A stretch of DNA of 63,590 nt from Candidatus Kapaibacterium sp. (GTDB lineage Bacteria; Bacteroidota; Ignavibacteria; Kapaibacteriales; UBA4661). Under the pieces are notes generated by a model. That model was not told the origin of the DNA. It did no database searches and worked only from the letters and a program-made list of their open reading frames with translations. Shown one piece after another: positions 18,201 to 28,700 of the stretch. Every line of letters starts with the position of its first letter. The first letter of the stretch is position 1. Location of the stretch: contig JALONG010000027.1 of NCBI GenBank assembly GCA_025455065.1, positions 1-63,590 of the forward strand, read 5' to 3'. The translations under genes and the position numbers were made by a program.

Positions 18201-18563
18201 GAGCGGATGATTACTTGTACGGTTGATATACCCAAGCCCATGCCCGATGTTCAACTTCTTCCCGAAACACGGCGCAATGCGTTTTTGATTATCAAAGAAT
18301 CGCTGAATAATGCGATAAAGTATGCCCAACCGATAACAGTACGGGTTACAATATCGGTGGAGAATCGTATGCTGCTCATTACCGTCGCCGACGACGGCTG
18401 TGGCTTTGATGTGGAGCGGGTTGTGCAATCAGGGCGATACATCGGAGGGAACGGCTTGAAGAATATGCGGCGCAGAGCAGAAGGCGTTGGTGGTATGCTG
18501 GAAATTGTTGCGAAAGAATCTGCCGGAACGCTCATTATAGGGCGGCTTCCGCTTGTTCGGTAA
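15228..18563 (+). CDS. Hybrid-like sensor: Reg_prop beta-propeller, Y_Y_Y, HisKA_3 histidine kinase
   Basis: This is a 1111-residue membrane sensor. A signal peptide (to about LSAQ) is followed by some fourteen propeller-type repeats of the WVGTENG/WIGTSKG/WAGTLGG form, enough for two seven-bladed propellers. A Y_Y_Y domain (near RYKLEGFDADW to YIFRVQSGNADG) follows, then one transmembrane helix. The cytosolic part has a HisKA_3 dimerisation domain with phospho-acceptor His909 (ISQDVHDDVGSTLTRI) and a HATPase domain (SLNNAIKYA, DDGCGFD, GNGLKNMRRR). The kinase is of the NarX/DesK type and has no receiver or HTH of its own. The next gene, 190 bp downstream, encodes the expected NarL/LuxR response regulator. 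The ligand is unknown. Confidence 0.9.
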   Translation: MYRTELQRKIVGILRFLSVLPWRALWGTVFLWCALPIHLSAQIQHRSPQPLFHRHIGIEQGLSANWIQCFMQDRKGFLWVGTENGANIYDGKQFQHYKNVPFDTTSLPSGYAICIAQDSSGAIWIGTSKGLSRRDPLTNRWRRWQHDTLNSHSLPDNNVYRLLCSSDGTLWIGTAKGLCRLVQPTKGISAQSAALNLQFEAFADMKETIFSFCQDRLNPHILWIGTFEGNLFAFDMRTKRFTKYNPPFYLPTAQQGNAITAIVQEAGGRLWMSRDNAGILTFSTATDEWQHYDHRPSDPHSLSYNRAPSIVLDEENGYLWAGTLGGGLNRMDLHTQQFVVWKRNSSDNNIDPAMFPDDFINYLLLDREKNLWCGTGVGLSLITAQARRNGTFLTYRHNRLRPNDVHTLPFDNVTAVTAVQEKVWMGTQQGIAGMNADGTELRRVPLLVPKGHDEKRSVVIQAIAVSRTRTVWAASADGIYTLPPKAKAFTRCNDIAKVEKGAFMRSVWVDAEDVVWMCDNSIGLLMYHPKTRTTVIPKEGDASGYHSVRPLSFAERINERGEREVWFGGYGAGLQCYNTVKKTFRLYKHNPANPRSLPVNNIGSVMVRHLADATGNMHDEIWCAPMNAGLCRLTNPSDTNTDGIFERFTAADGVPDVSVWQMHSYKDKIWCASQRGIVVLCPEKRTTELYGREDGLPSLEFGSCAGLSNGQMFFGSIEGLVTFHADSISTSAKTFAVPKVQITRFEALFKPRTLSKAQETGEEAVEVEWQQNVVKLRFAAPIFAAARRTNYRYKLEGFDADWRLQRALGNDGEASNEAVYSNLNPGTYIFRVQSGNADGTWNDEGEARLNLVVVPPFWQTRWFLGLVVLVVLVSVGATVRYLTTRRFQERIRVLEELNRERERISQDVHDDVGSTLTRITLLTETLKMQSPAQSSDVVQGRLETIASTAREATQTLGEIIWAIKPVNDSLDNFCAFVREYVFDLFEEKIAEERMITCTVDIPKPMPDVQLLPETRRNAFLIIKESLNNAIKYAQPITVRVTISVENRMLLITVADDGCGFDVERVVQSGRYIGGNGLKNMRRRAEGVGGMLEIVAKESAGTLIIGRLPLVR

Positions 18564-18753
18564 TGGACATATACAGTGATTTGCTACCGCAGTAAAACCG
18601 ATGAGCGTTGATATTTCTCTGTTGTGTTCAATCTGTGTTTTTTGAGGAAGATTTGCAAAAATACAACATTTGTTCGATAGCACCGCAGTTGAAAAAGCCG
18701 TATGTTGCAAGGTACAAGGAGATTTTTTTTATCAATATTTCGTATCACGCTCC

Positions 18754-19449
18754 ATGAGTATTCGCGTGGCTATTGTGGAAGACACCACAGATATTCGCAC
18801 AAGCCTGAGCCTTCTTATCGCGGGAACGCACGGTTTCGAGTGTGTAGCGGCGTGTGCTTCGGGTGAGGAAGCAATGCACGTGCTTCCTGCGCTTATACCC
18901 GATATTACGCTTATGGATATTGATTTACCCGGAATGACGGGAACAGAATGTATGCGAAGTCTGCTCGCAGGCGGCTTTCAGGGGAAATTTATGATGCTCA
19001 CCGTGCTTCTGGATGATGTGAGTATTTTCAAAGCCCTGCAATCCGGTGCCAATGCATATGTCCTCAAAAATACGCCCCCCGCCGAACTTATCAGTAATAT
19101 CAATGAACTGTACGTCGGCGGTGCGCCTATGTCCAGCCAAATTGCGCGGCGTGTGCTGGAAAGTTTTCATGACACTTCGCTGCGCACCCCGAAAAATGCT
19201 ACTTCTCAAGCACGTGCGCAATATCCTCCTCACAACGAAGGTGCAGTATTCAGCCAAACCCTCACCGCAGGGCTGACCGAGCGCGAAGAAGAAATCCTTC
19301 AAATGCTTGCCGAAGGTCTTCGGTACAAAGCGATTGCCGAGAAATTTTTTATCAGCCCCGCCACCGTGCGCACGCATATTCACAACATCTACCAAAAACT
19401 CCACGTCAGATCTCGCGGAGAAGCCGTAGCGAAACTGCATCGGAAGTAA
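18754..19449 (+). CDS. LuxR/NarL-family response regulator
   Basis: The 231-residue protein has a receiver domain at residues 1-120 and a LuxR-type helix-turn-helix at about 165-228. The receiver has Glu/Asp near residue 9, phospho-acceptor Asp55 in LMDIDLPG and Lys near VLKNT. The HTH begins GLTEREEEILQMLAEGL and contains FISPATVRTHIHNIYQ. The ATG at 18754 is chosen because MSIRVAIVED starts the receiver fold; the frame is open 84 bp further upstream. It is the natural partner of the HisKA_3 sensor before it and may control the surface genes that follow. Confidence 0.92.
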   Translation: MSIRVAIVEDTTDIRTSLSLLIAGTHGFECVAACASGEEAMHVLPALIPDITLMDIDLPGMTGTECMRSLLAGGFQGKFMMLTVLLDDVSIFKALQSGANAYVLKNTPPAELISNINELYVGGAPMSSQIARRVLESFHDTSLRTPKNATSQARAQYPPHNEGAVFSQTLTAGLTEREEEILQMLAEGLRYKAIAEKFFISPATVRTHIHNIYQKLHVRSRGEAVAKLHRK

Positions 19450-19570
19450 TACTATCTTCTGTTGGGGAGTGCAAAAATACGACATTTGTCGTATTGTCTT
19501 TGAGCAAGGTGTAAGGTATTTTGGTAGTGAATCCTCAGTATCATATTTGCATCTTTTTGGAGATTGTCTT

Positions 19571-20929
19571 ATGAATCGTTTGTTCCCTTGTTTTGCATCG
19601 CGGAGAATCATTGTGCTGTTTGCTGCTGTATTTGTTATTGTGGTAATGAGTGCATCGGAGGTTTTTGCTCAGCCCGCAGTACGTTCCTTTACGCCGACCA
19701 CAACCGCGCCCAGTGGGAGTATCGTCATTACGGGGGTGCGTTTTACGGGTGCAACTGCCGTTAGTATTGGCGGAACACCAGTGAATTCTTTCACAGTAGA
19801 TAATGATGGTCAAATTACGGCGGTTGTCGCCTGCAATAATGCCTCCGGTGATGTTGCCGTAACCACCGGTGCCGGAACGGGGCGTTTGGCGGGATTTACA
19901 TTGAGCGCCGCAACGTTACTCGTGTCGAGTTTTTCTCCAACTTCCGGTCCTCCCGGCACTGTCGTAACCGTTACCGGACGTGGTTTACATTGTATAACCC
20001 GCGTAAATGTTGGTGGTGTGGCAGCAACCCGCATAACTACTTCGATTGGTAGTCAAACATCCATGAGTTTTACCGTACCGGATGGTGCTGTTACAGGCGC
20101 ATTGACGCTAACTTCGCCGTTTGGTTCGGAAAGCGCGAGTGAACGATTTGTTGTTACCATTCCTGCACCGACAATAACAGGGTTTTCTCCCACTTCCGGC
20201 GCTCCCGGAACGGTCGTTACAATTACAGGAACAAATCTCACAGGGGCAACATCGGTGAACGTGGGCGGCGCTGCGGCAAACTATACGGTGAACCGCGATG
20301 GCACTGTTAGCGTAACTATTCCGGCAAATGCGCAAACAGGCGTTATCACTATTACCACGCCCGGCGGAACAGCAAATAGCGGGCGCACAACATTTACCGT
20401 TCTTCCACTGCCACCAACAATTACAAGTTTTACGCCGACAATTGCTTCACCTGGAAGAACCATTACGATCACAGGTACGAATCTCACGGGTGCAAGTTCT
20501 GTTACTATTGGTAACACTCCTGCCACCTCATTTACCGTGATTTCTCCAACGATGATAACATTTGTTGTTCCGGCGACCGGAAATGGGGTGATTACTGTTG
20601 TTACACCCGGTGGACGGGCAATAAGCGGAGGAGTGTTGATTGTAAATCCGGCTTCTGTGCGTGTTGCGGAAGAATACGGCATGAGAATCTTTCCACAGCC
20701 TACAACTGACTACATAACGCTTGAATACACGCTTCAGCAACCTGCGCCTGTGCAAATGGAAATTGTCAATAGTTTGGGAGTAAGTGTCTTAACATATCTG
20801 GAAACTCAGCAGGGAAGCGGTATTCACCGCGCAACGATTCAGACAAAGACACTTTCACAAGGAGTATATTTTGTGAGGATTTATATCGGTGGGAAGGTAG
20901 CAACAGTACCACTTCAGGTTATACGATAG
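19571..20929 (+). CDS. Secreted IPT/TIG-repeat protein with T9SS sorting domain
   Basis: A 452-residue protein exported by a signal peptide (to about EVFAQ). It has four or five IPT/TIG immunoglobulin-like repeats, recognised by the recurring FSPTSGAPGTVVTITG-type start and NVGG or IGGTP turns, at about residues 38-365. The C-terminal 80 residues are a type A T9SS sorting domain (IFPQPTTDYITLEY, then LSQGVYFVRIYIGGKVAT). It should therefore cross the outer membrane by type IX secretion and be anchored or released. The ATG at 19571 precedes the signal peptide directly. The next gene begins 8 bp after the stop. Repeat identity at the DNA level suggests internal duplication. Confidence 0.88.
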   Translation: MNRLFPCFASRRIIVLFAAVFVIVVMSASEVFAQPAVRSFTPTTTAPSGSIVITGVRFTGATAVSIGGTPVNSFTVDNDGQITAVVACNNASGDVAVTTGAGTGRLAGFTLSAATLLVSSFSPTSGPPGTVVTVTGRGLHCITRVNVGGVAATRITTSIGSQTSMSFTVPDGAVTGALTLTSPFGSESASERFVVTIPAPTITGFSPTSGAPGTVVTITGTNLTGATSVNVGGAAANYTVNRDGTVSVTIPANAQTGVITITTPGGTANSGRTTFTVLPLPPTITSFTPTIASPGRTITITGTNLTGASSVTIGNTPATSFTVISPTMITFVVPATGNGVITVVTPGGRAISGGVLIVNPASVRVAEEYGMRIFPQPTTDYITLEYTLQQPAPVQMEIVNSLGVSVLTYLETQQGSGIHRATIQTKTLSQGVYFVRIYIGGKVATVPLQVIR

Positions 20930-20937
20930 GAACAACT

Positions 20938-22716
20938 ATGATGATGTTGCGATGCTTTTTTTGTTCTGTTATGCTGGTTTGTGTCCTAAAAAACACAGGC
21001 AATCTTTCGGCTCAGACAGAGACAACTCGTACTAACTCTGATTCCACCACAAAGCCCGCCGTTACGCCCTTTCGCGTGAGCGGCGGCGTTACGCTCTCCG
21101 GTGATTTTTACACCGCAGACGGCATCGAAGCGCGTCGCCCCACGAGTAATCTCATGGCGATAGCCCGCATCAACATTGCGCTTTTCGAGCAGGTCAATCT
21201 TCCCTTTGAAGCGTTTATCGGCACGAATCAAAGCGGGTTTCGGCAGCCGTTTAACCAATTTGGTATTTCTCCGACATTTTTTAATTGGCTAACGCTCCAC
21301 GCGGGCTGGTTTTCCATGCGGTTCAGCGATTTGACCTTTGGCGATATTCGTATGCTGGGCGGCGGCGTGGAACTGCGCCCGGGAAATTTTCGCCTTGCCG
21401 CGCTTTACGGAAGCACCAATCAAGCCGTTCCTTACGATGTCAGCACGGGCGGAGCGGCGGTTGCAGGGGCGTTTACGTCGTATTCGCGTCCTGTTGTCGG
21501 CGTAAAACTTGGCTATGGCGATGAAAATATCGCGTTTATCAACTTCCAAGCAATTCGTGTCAGCGACGATACGACATCGTTACAAACGCCCGCCAATGCT
21601 GATGTTTCGCGCCTTGCCAAACCACAGGAAAATACGGTGTTCTCAACGACCTTCGGTTTTGGAGCGTTTGACGGAAAACTCCGCTTCACGGCAGAAATAG
21701 CAGGCTCGGCATATTCCGCCGATACGCGCTCTCAAAGCCTCGCCGCGCTTACGACAACTTCAACATTCCAACTTCCTGCTATTCCTTCCGAAATTTTCAC
21801 ACCGCGCCTTTCCAGCCAACTCGACGCAGCCGCCAAAGCTACGCTCACGATTGCCCCAACGCAAGATTTTACCGTAGCTCTGGGTGGTCAGTATGTCGGA
21901 CCGGGCTTTGTCAGTTTGGGCTATGCGCAACTGCAAAACGATGTGCTGGACGGCACGATTTCACCCTCACTCAGGCTTTTCAACGGCGGCTTATCGGTGC
22001 GCGGAACGCTGGGAATCCGCGTGAATAATCTCATTGCCAACCGCACCGCACCGCTTCAACGCTTGATTGCATCAGGCTCAATTTCGATTCAGCCTGTGCA
22101 GGCATTTGGTTTCGATGTGCAATACTCGAATTACGGCATCCGCTCCACCCCGCGTAATGACACGCTTCGCATAGAAAACGTCTCGCAATCGCTCACGCTT
22201 TCGCCGCGTCTGAATTTCGAGGCATTTGGCGGCATGAGCGGTATTTTCGGTTCGTATTCGCTGAATAATGTGGACGATGTGAACGTGATTACCCGCCAGA
22301 CCAATACCAATCAAACGCAGACCGCAATGCTCTCGTGGACGCTGGGGCTGCCGTCGGGCTTGTCGCTGGCGACGACGGGTTTTTACTCCGATATTGCCCA
22401 AAGCATCGCCCGCACGAACATCCTGAACATCGGACAAACAGCCGCGTACAGCTTTTTCGATGGAGCGCTTTCCACCTCATTGACGCTTGGCTACGGGATA
22501 GTCGGTTCGGAATTAACCTCAGCAGGCATGACGACGACTTCTTCCGACGGGCAGATTACAGGGCAGGCAAGCGTTTCCTACGCTATTGGCGAAAGCGGAA
22601 AATTCGGCACACTTTCGCTGAATGTAAACAACAATAACTATGCTTTCGGCAATCCCGCTCGCGGGCGGAATTTCGGTGAGTGGACGGCACTGGTGCAGTA
22701 TGCGATTGGATTTTGA
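20938..22716 (+). CDS. Outer-membrane beta-barrel protein of unknown function
   Basis: This 592-residue protein has a signal peptide ending near LSAQ and many alternating amphipathic strands. A conserved-looking segment reads QPFNQFGISPTFFNWLTLHA, then GWFSMRFSDLTFGD and GGGVELRPGNFRLA. It ends with phenylalanine (VQYAIGF), as outer-membrane barrels assembled by BAM usually do. The function is unknown. It is 8 bp after the IPT/TIG gene and 42 bp before the 2008-residue gene, so these are probably co-expressed. It may anchor or export its neighbours, which is inference. Confidence 0.75.
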   Translation: MMMLRCFFCSVMLVCVLKNTGNLSAQTETTRTNSDSTTKPAVTPFRVSGGVTLSGDFYTADGIEARRPTSNLMAIARINIALFEQVNLPFEAFIGTNQSGFRQPFNQFGISPTFFNWLTLHAGWFSMRFSDLTFGDIRMLGGGVELRPGNFRLAALYGSTNQAVPYDVSTGGAAVAGAFTSYSRPVVGVKLGYGDENIAFINFQAIRVSDDTTSLQTPANADVSRLAKPQENTVFSTTFGFGAFDGKLRFTAEIAGSAYSADTRSQSLAALTTTSTFQLPAIPSEIFTPRLSSQLDAAAKATLTIAPTQDFTVALGGQYVGPGFVSLGYAQLQNDVLDGTISPSLRLFNGGLSVRGTLGIRVNNLIANRTAPLQRLIASGSISIQPVQAFGFDVQYSNYGIRSTPRNDTLRIENVSQSLTLSPRLNFEAFGGMSGIFGSYSLNNVDDVNVITRQTNTNQTQTAMLSWTLGLPSGLSLATTGFYSDIAQSIARTNILNIGQTAAYSFFDGALSTSLTLGYGIVGSELTSAGMTTTSSDGQITGQASVSYAIGESGKFGTLSLNVNNNNYAFGNPARGRNFGEWTALVQYAIGF

Positions 22717-22758
22717 TTATTCTACCTTCTATCATTTCATTTTTTACGAGGCTCTGTT

Positions 22759-25700
22759 ATGCGCCGCATATTGATTCTACGTTGCTTTGTAGCTTTCGTG
22801 CTGTTGTGTTCTCTGCAGATTGCACAAGCACAGGTTACGCTCATCCTCAACACCCCACCACAACTGCCTGAGCGGGTGAATGATTGGGAGCGCCTCAACG
22901 CGCTCTTTTCCGTAACTGTGACCAACACGGGCGGAACACCGCTTCAACGCTTGCGTATAGCGGCAACGGTGACGAACTTAGACAACAACGCCACGCTTTT
23001 CCGCACCAAAAACGACCTCACGCGACCATTTACCGCGCCGCCCAGAGTGCCGACCACACTCACCGCGCCGCAGATTCTTCCCGCGAACTCGTTTGAATAC
23101 GATGCTTCGGTGCAAACGGCGCTTATTCGCACCAACACGCTTCCCGAAGGCGCATACAGACTGTGCGTGCGCGTGATAGACGAGCGCGGCGCGACTCTCG
23201 GATTTGAGCAGTGCCGCACCTTCAACGTCATCATTCCCGACCCGCCGAGCCTGATTTCTCCTGCAAATGGAGATTCTGTGCGCCGCGCTGCGCCGAGTGT
23301 GCCGGTATTGCCACAATTCCAGTGGACACCAGTTTTTGCGCGGTTTGGGCAGCAGAGTAAGTACAAACTCCGCGTTGTGCCTGTCTTTGAAGGACAGCAG
23401 CCGCGTCAAGCATTGGAAGGAAATCCCGTTTTGTTGGAAAAAATTGTCCAAACAAGTAGCTACCAATGGCTTCCCTCCGATGCGCAGTTCGGCAATTATC
23501 CCAATGCAAAGGGCTTCGCATGGCAGGTGCAGGCGGTGGAAGGGGAGATAACCACAGCAGCACGCGCTGTTGGGCGAAATGAGGGAAAAAGCGAGATTTT
23601 TACCTTTGGCACGCCACCGCCGACAAGCCAAGTGATGAGCAGTGATGCGCCTCCCATGAAAGGCTCGAAAATTAAGGTGGGTGAATTTACCATGACCTTA
23701 GGCGATTTTACCGTCAATCCAAATTTTACTATCACGGGAAAAGGAACAATCCAAATTGATTGGCTGAAAACTGCGGTAAATGTACAGTTTGACGGCATTA
23801 CGGTTGAGAAAAAAGAAGTTACGAAAGGTGAAGTATTGTCCGTACAAACTGACGGCGTACCATCATTCAAAGACCAGCTCGGCAGCAAAATGAACCTGCC
23901 TAGTGTGCCTGAAGGTGCGAATCTCTCCTTTGGCACTAATTCAGACAATGGGAAAGGCATTTACGAAAAAGCAAAAGCCGCGATTAGTCAGATTGGAAAA
24001 GGCGCAATCACGCTGCCTCTGGGGTATGAATCCGCTACAAAAACGATGTTCGCGCTTTCGGCAATGAAGTTCACCAAAGACGATGCGCAAATGAATATGC
24101 TCACCCGCGTTCCGATGCCGAGTTTGGGTGCCGATGTCGCATTAACGCTTGGTGCGGGAGAAATTTCCTTTGCGCCGTCGGGTCCAAAACTTTCTTCCTT
24201 TGCGCTCTTTCTTGCGCAAGATTTCGCTGTGCCCTCCAGCTACAAACTCACGTTCCTTGCACCTTCGCAAGGTACAAAAGGAACATTGCTGAAAGTAAAA
24301 AATTGGAACGTGGACGAATTTGCTATCGGCGGGAAAATGGAATTTCCCACGACATGGTTCACAAAATCAAGCGACGGCGCGAGTACTGTTACAGGAACAT
24401 TCTCCGGCAGCTCGAAAAGCCTCACAGCGTGGATAGTTTCGGCGAGTATTCCCGATGAGTGCAACATTGCGAAACTTACCGATTTCAAACTCAAAATTGA
24501 CGACCTCAGTCTGGATATGTCCGACACAGACAATCCGTCGGGGCTTGTGCTACCGTCAGGCTATGGGAATGGTGTGCAATGGCGCGGCTTTGCAATCAAG
24601 AAAGCAACTATAACACTTCCACCGTATTTGAAAAAATTTGATTCCGATTCGCCGCTCACACTCGAACTCTCGAACTTTCTCATTGACGGCGGCGGCTTGA
24701 CTGGTACGGCGCAAATCGCCAAAAAGCTAGATAATATCAACTTCGGCGGCTTCAAAGGAAGCATCGAAACCTTCAAAGTGGCGTTCGTAACGATGTCGCC
24801 GACAGAAGTGTCGCTCGGCGGCACACTTACGCTCCCTGTGGGCAATGCCACGATTGGCGTTGTGGGTACATACTCCGGAAAACAACAAGGATTTTCTATG
24901 GCGGCAAATCTTGATGCAAACACAACTTTTCAAATCGGCTCTGCGGCTGAATTTATGCTTTATGGTAAAAATGGTGGAAACCCCGCAAAAGCTGTTACCA
25001 TTGCTTTCGATAAAGATAATGGCGCGACTGCAAGTTTAAGTGGGCAATTCACGCTCACAAGTGGCTTCGGTGCGAATGTACAGGGAACGGAGATGAGTTT
25101 CAAAGGTATTGCCTTTGAGGGCGTGAAGCTCAGTCCGCAAGGCGCGAAGGTGTTTACGCTGGGGCAATGGAGCTATGTGAATGGGGCGGGACAAACGAAA
25201 TCCTTTGGAACAATCGGCAAAGATATTCCTACGCACCTCAGCGATGAAGCACTCGCCGATGCCGTTTCCGACGAGGTAGAACGCCTTTATGCAGGCGGCG
25301 AGCGACTTGATTTGGAGAGCGCACCAATGCTTGCACCGGAGGGCAGCAACGGCGGAGAGGGTTTTGGTGGGTTTCCGATTTCGATTGATACCCTTTATTC
25401 TTCTGAAGTAGAAAATAAAACGATCATCAATGTTGGACTAAAACTCAATTTGGATGGTGATGGCAGTAGTAGCGGGCTTTCCGGTACGACGACGTTGGCA
25501 ATCAGTTTTAAGGCAAATAAAGGCGATAAAGGAAAGCCCATGAAGTTCGAGAATGCGGATATGGACGTAAAGGGAATTCGTGTCATAGGGAACATTGCGG
25601 GATGTGTGGATTTAGACGGCACCATTAAATTTTTCAGTGATGATGCTACTTATGGCAACGGCTTTTACGGCGCAATCACGGTAACATTGCTTGATGCGGT

Positions 25701-28700
25701 GAAAGGAGATATTGCCACACAATTCGGTCGCACGGAAAAATTAGGACGCTACTGGTTTGTGGATGCAAATCTTTTGCTGAAAAGTGGCGTAGCTATTGGC
25801 GCAACGGGCATGAGTTTCTACGGCTTCGGTGGTGGTGTGTGGAAAAATATGACCGTGAGTGGCTCTGGAGGCTTTTCAGGCAAGACACCCCAAACGATGG
25901 AAATTGGTGAGTCTTTTTCAGGGCTGAAATTTACACCAAGTTCTGGTAATGCACTCGGCATCAAGGCTTCGTGCGATATTGGTCTGACCGGAAATTCCAC
26001 TACCTTTAACGGCTCGGTGGCACTTCTGGGTGAGTTTGAAGACGGTTCGCTTTCCACGCTCAGTTTGGCAACCAAAGCTTTTTTTATGACGGAAATTACT
26101 AAGCGTCCGGCGAATCCAGAAAAAGAGGCGATGGCATATGCAGACCTAACAATCAGTATGGATTTCCCGGCATCAAAATTTACTTGTTCGGGCAAGTATG
26201 CTATCAATGTTACTCCATCAAAAAAATTTCTAACAGCAAACGGTTCGCTTGACCTTCTTTTTTCACCCGAGGAATGGCATATTTTCTTGGGTACACCGCA
26301 AATTCCGAATAAAGTAACGTTGTTTCAGGTTGCGGAATCAGATTCGTACTTTATGTTGGGTGAAAATCTGCCAATTAATGCGGGTTTTCTTGCGAGTGCT
26401 GCAAAAGCGACCTCAAAACGGAATGAAACGCAAGCCACAGACGGGAGCGGTATTGCTTTTGGAATGAAGCAAGAACTCAAGATTCCATCCGACGGCAGCG
26501 AAGCTCGCTTTTTAATGTTTTATGCCAAGCTCACAGCAGGCTGGGGCTTTGAGATGATGATTACCAAGACACAAGCGCAGTGTCAGGGCATCGGCGTTCC
26601 GGGCATTAACGGCTGGTATGTGGATGGTCAAATTGCCGCGTGGATGTCGGGCGAGGCGGGAGTGTACATTGATACATGGTTTTATGAAGGAAAAGCTAAA
26701 TTTATTGGTGTCAATGCTGAGGCAAATCTTCGCGCAAAATTCCCCAACCCTTCGTGGTTAAGCGGTACTGTAACCGTTGGGGGAGAGGTGTTAGATGGGT
26801 TACTGAGTTTGGAAACCTCATTTCCTTTTGAACTTGGTGAGCAGTGCAGGAATCTTACCAACTCTAATGATTTGCTGAAAGATTTTGAACCGATTGGGGA
26901 AATTCAGCCCTCAGACGGAAGTAAAGACGTAAGCACTTATGCTGTTCCAACAGTTGCATTTAATCAAAAAATGGAGTTTAATCCCAACAATTCCTCCACA
27001 CAAAAAACTCCTTCTAACTTCGATATTCCCTTACCCGAAGGCGGTGTTGCACGGTTTCGTTTTATTACCCGCAGCAACGACATTGTTGTGGAAAAACGCG
27101 ATGCAAACGGTGCATACTCGTCTGTGTATATAAAAAAGTTTAGCACAAGTTCCGACTTGAAAACCGCGTCAGTTCTGCCGGAAGACGAACTGGACTCGGA
27201 AACAGATTATCGTGTAACGGTAACGGTGAAAGCCGAGCAGTTTAATTTTTCAAGCCAAAACTGGAAGGAGGTTATTTTCAGCGACGGCAAAAAAGGCGTG
27301 TTTATCAAAACTTTGACTTTTACGACAGGCAAGGGTGTGGCGGCGATTCCATTCAAATCAATTGCATCAATGAATCCAATGCTTCTACAACGATTTTACT
27401 TGCAGAATGAAGATAAAACGGGACGCATCACCTTTACACAAGGCTTAAAATCTGCCTTTGCAGGCAAAGGGAACTATGTGGTTCGCATCAAAAATGCCGA
27501 TACGTATGTTGGTGAAGAAATAACGCTCAATATTGTCAAAAATACAGAAAAAGCTGTGAAAGAAATCTCGTGGAAAATGCCAACATTGAAAAATTCTACT
27601 TTATACCTGATGGAGATTTGCTTTCAAGGCTCACCAACAAAACTTGGCGATATAAAAGCAAATACAGAGGCACAATCTCAATCCCTGAAAAAAAATGGCT
27701 ATACGGTCGGAAGTATAACATCGCTTAAATCCACACTTGCCGGAAAAGGCGGCGTTATCACGAATGCGCCAAATGACAAAATACTTGGCAGCTATGCCTT
27801 TCGCACCAGCAAATTTAACACCTTTGCCGAAAAAATCAAGACTTTCCGTCCCCAGATTGGTGAAGGTAATGCAGGCAATGGCGTGAGCCTTGCAAAAAAT
27901 CTTTGCCCGAACGGCTATTTCACAAGCAAGGTCGGGAATTTGCGCTATTTCACGCGCGTCGGGAACTGGCCTCCTGTCTCAAGCAGCTTACAGTTTCCGC
28001 TTTCAACCTATCCTTACGAAACGCCACCAGAAAGCCAGTTTTCGCAAGCAGACTGGGATAGTTACATAAGTGCGGCAAAAGATTTGGGCGACCTCCAACA
28101 AAAAGCCTCTCCTGGAAACACCATTTTGAATAATATCGCCGGAGTACTGTTCTCTTGCCGTGATGCGAAAAGCGATCCAATGGATATTTACAGCCTGCCC
28201 TATCGCCTCAGCATGATGAAGGCTCTTTCCTCCATGCCTGCGCCGCATCCACTGTCATTTGGAACGATAGCGAACGGGATTGATTTCAACGTCGAAGAGC
28301 CGTTTGACGACATTGAGGTAAAAAACGTGGATATTGGCTTTAGAATTGAAGTGCAATCACCGATTTCAGGCAGTGGTATCAAAAAGAAGTGGGACAACAG
28401 CAGTATTATCTACCTCAATCCCGCTCAACCCGTCAATCCCTTTGGTCAGCAAAAAGAAGCACCAAAAACTGCCAAAATACGAATCCAATCAAGTGGCTTA
28501 GATCAACCTTGGTTAGGAGACTATAGTGTGCAATGCTTCCGAGCAAGCTATTCCGAAAAGGCTGATTTGCCCTCTGTCAAATACCGTACCGTTATTGGTG
28601 AAACCACTTCTTTTGTTGGTATTACTACAAGCAAACTTTGTAAAGAACTTGATGCGTTGCTCAATGAACCAACATATTGGGATTTCAACGAATACGAATA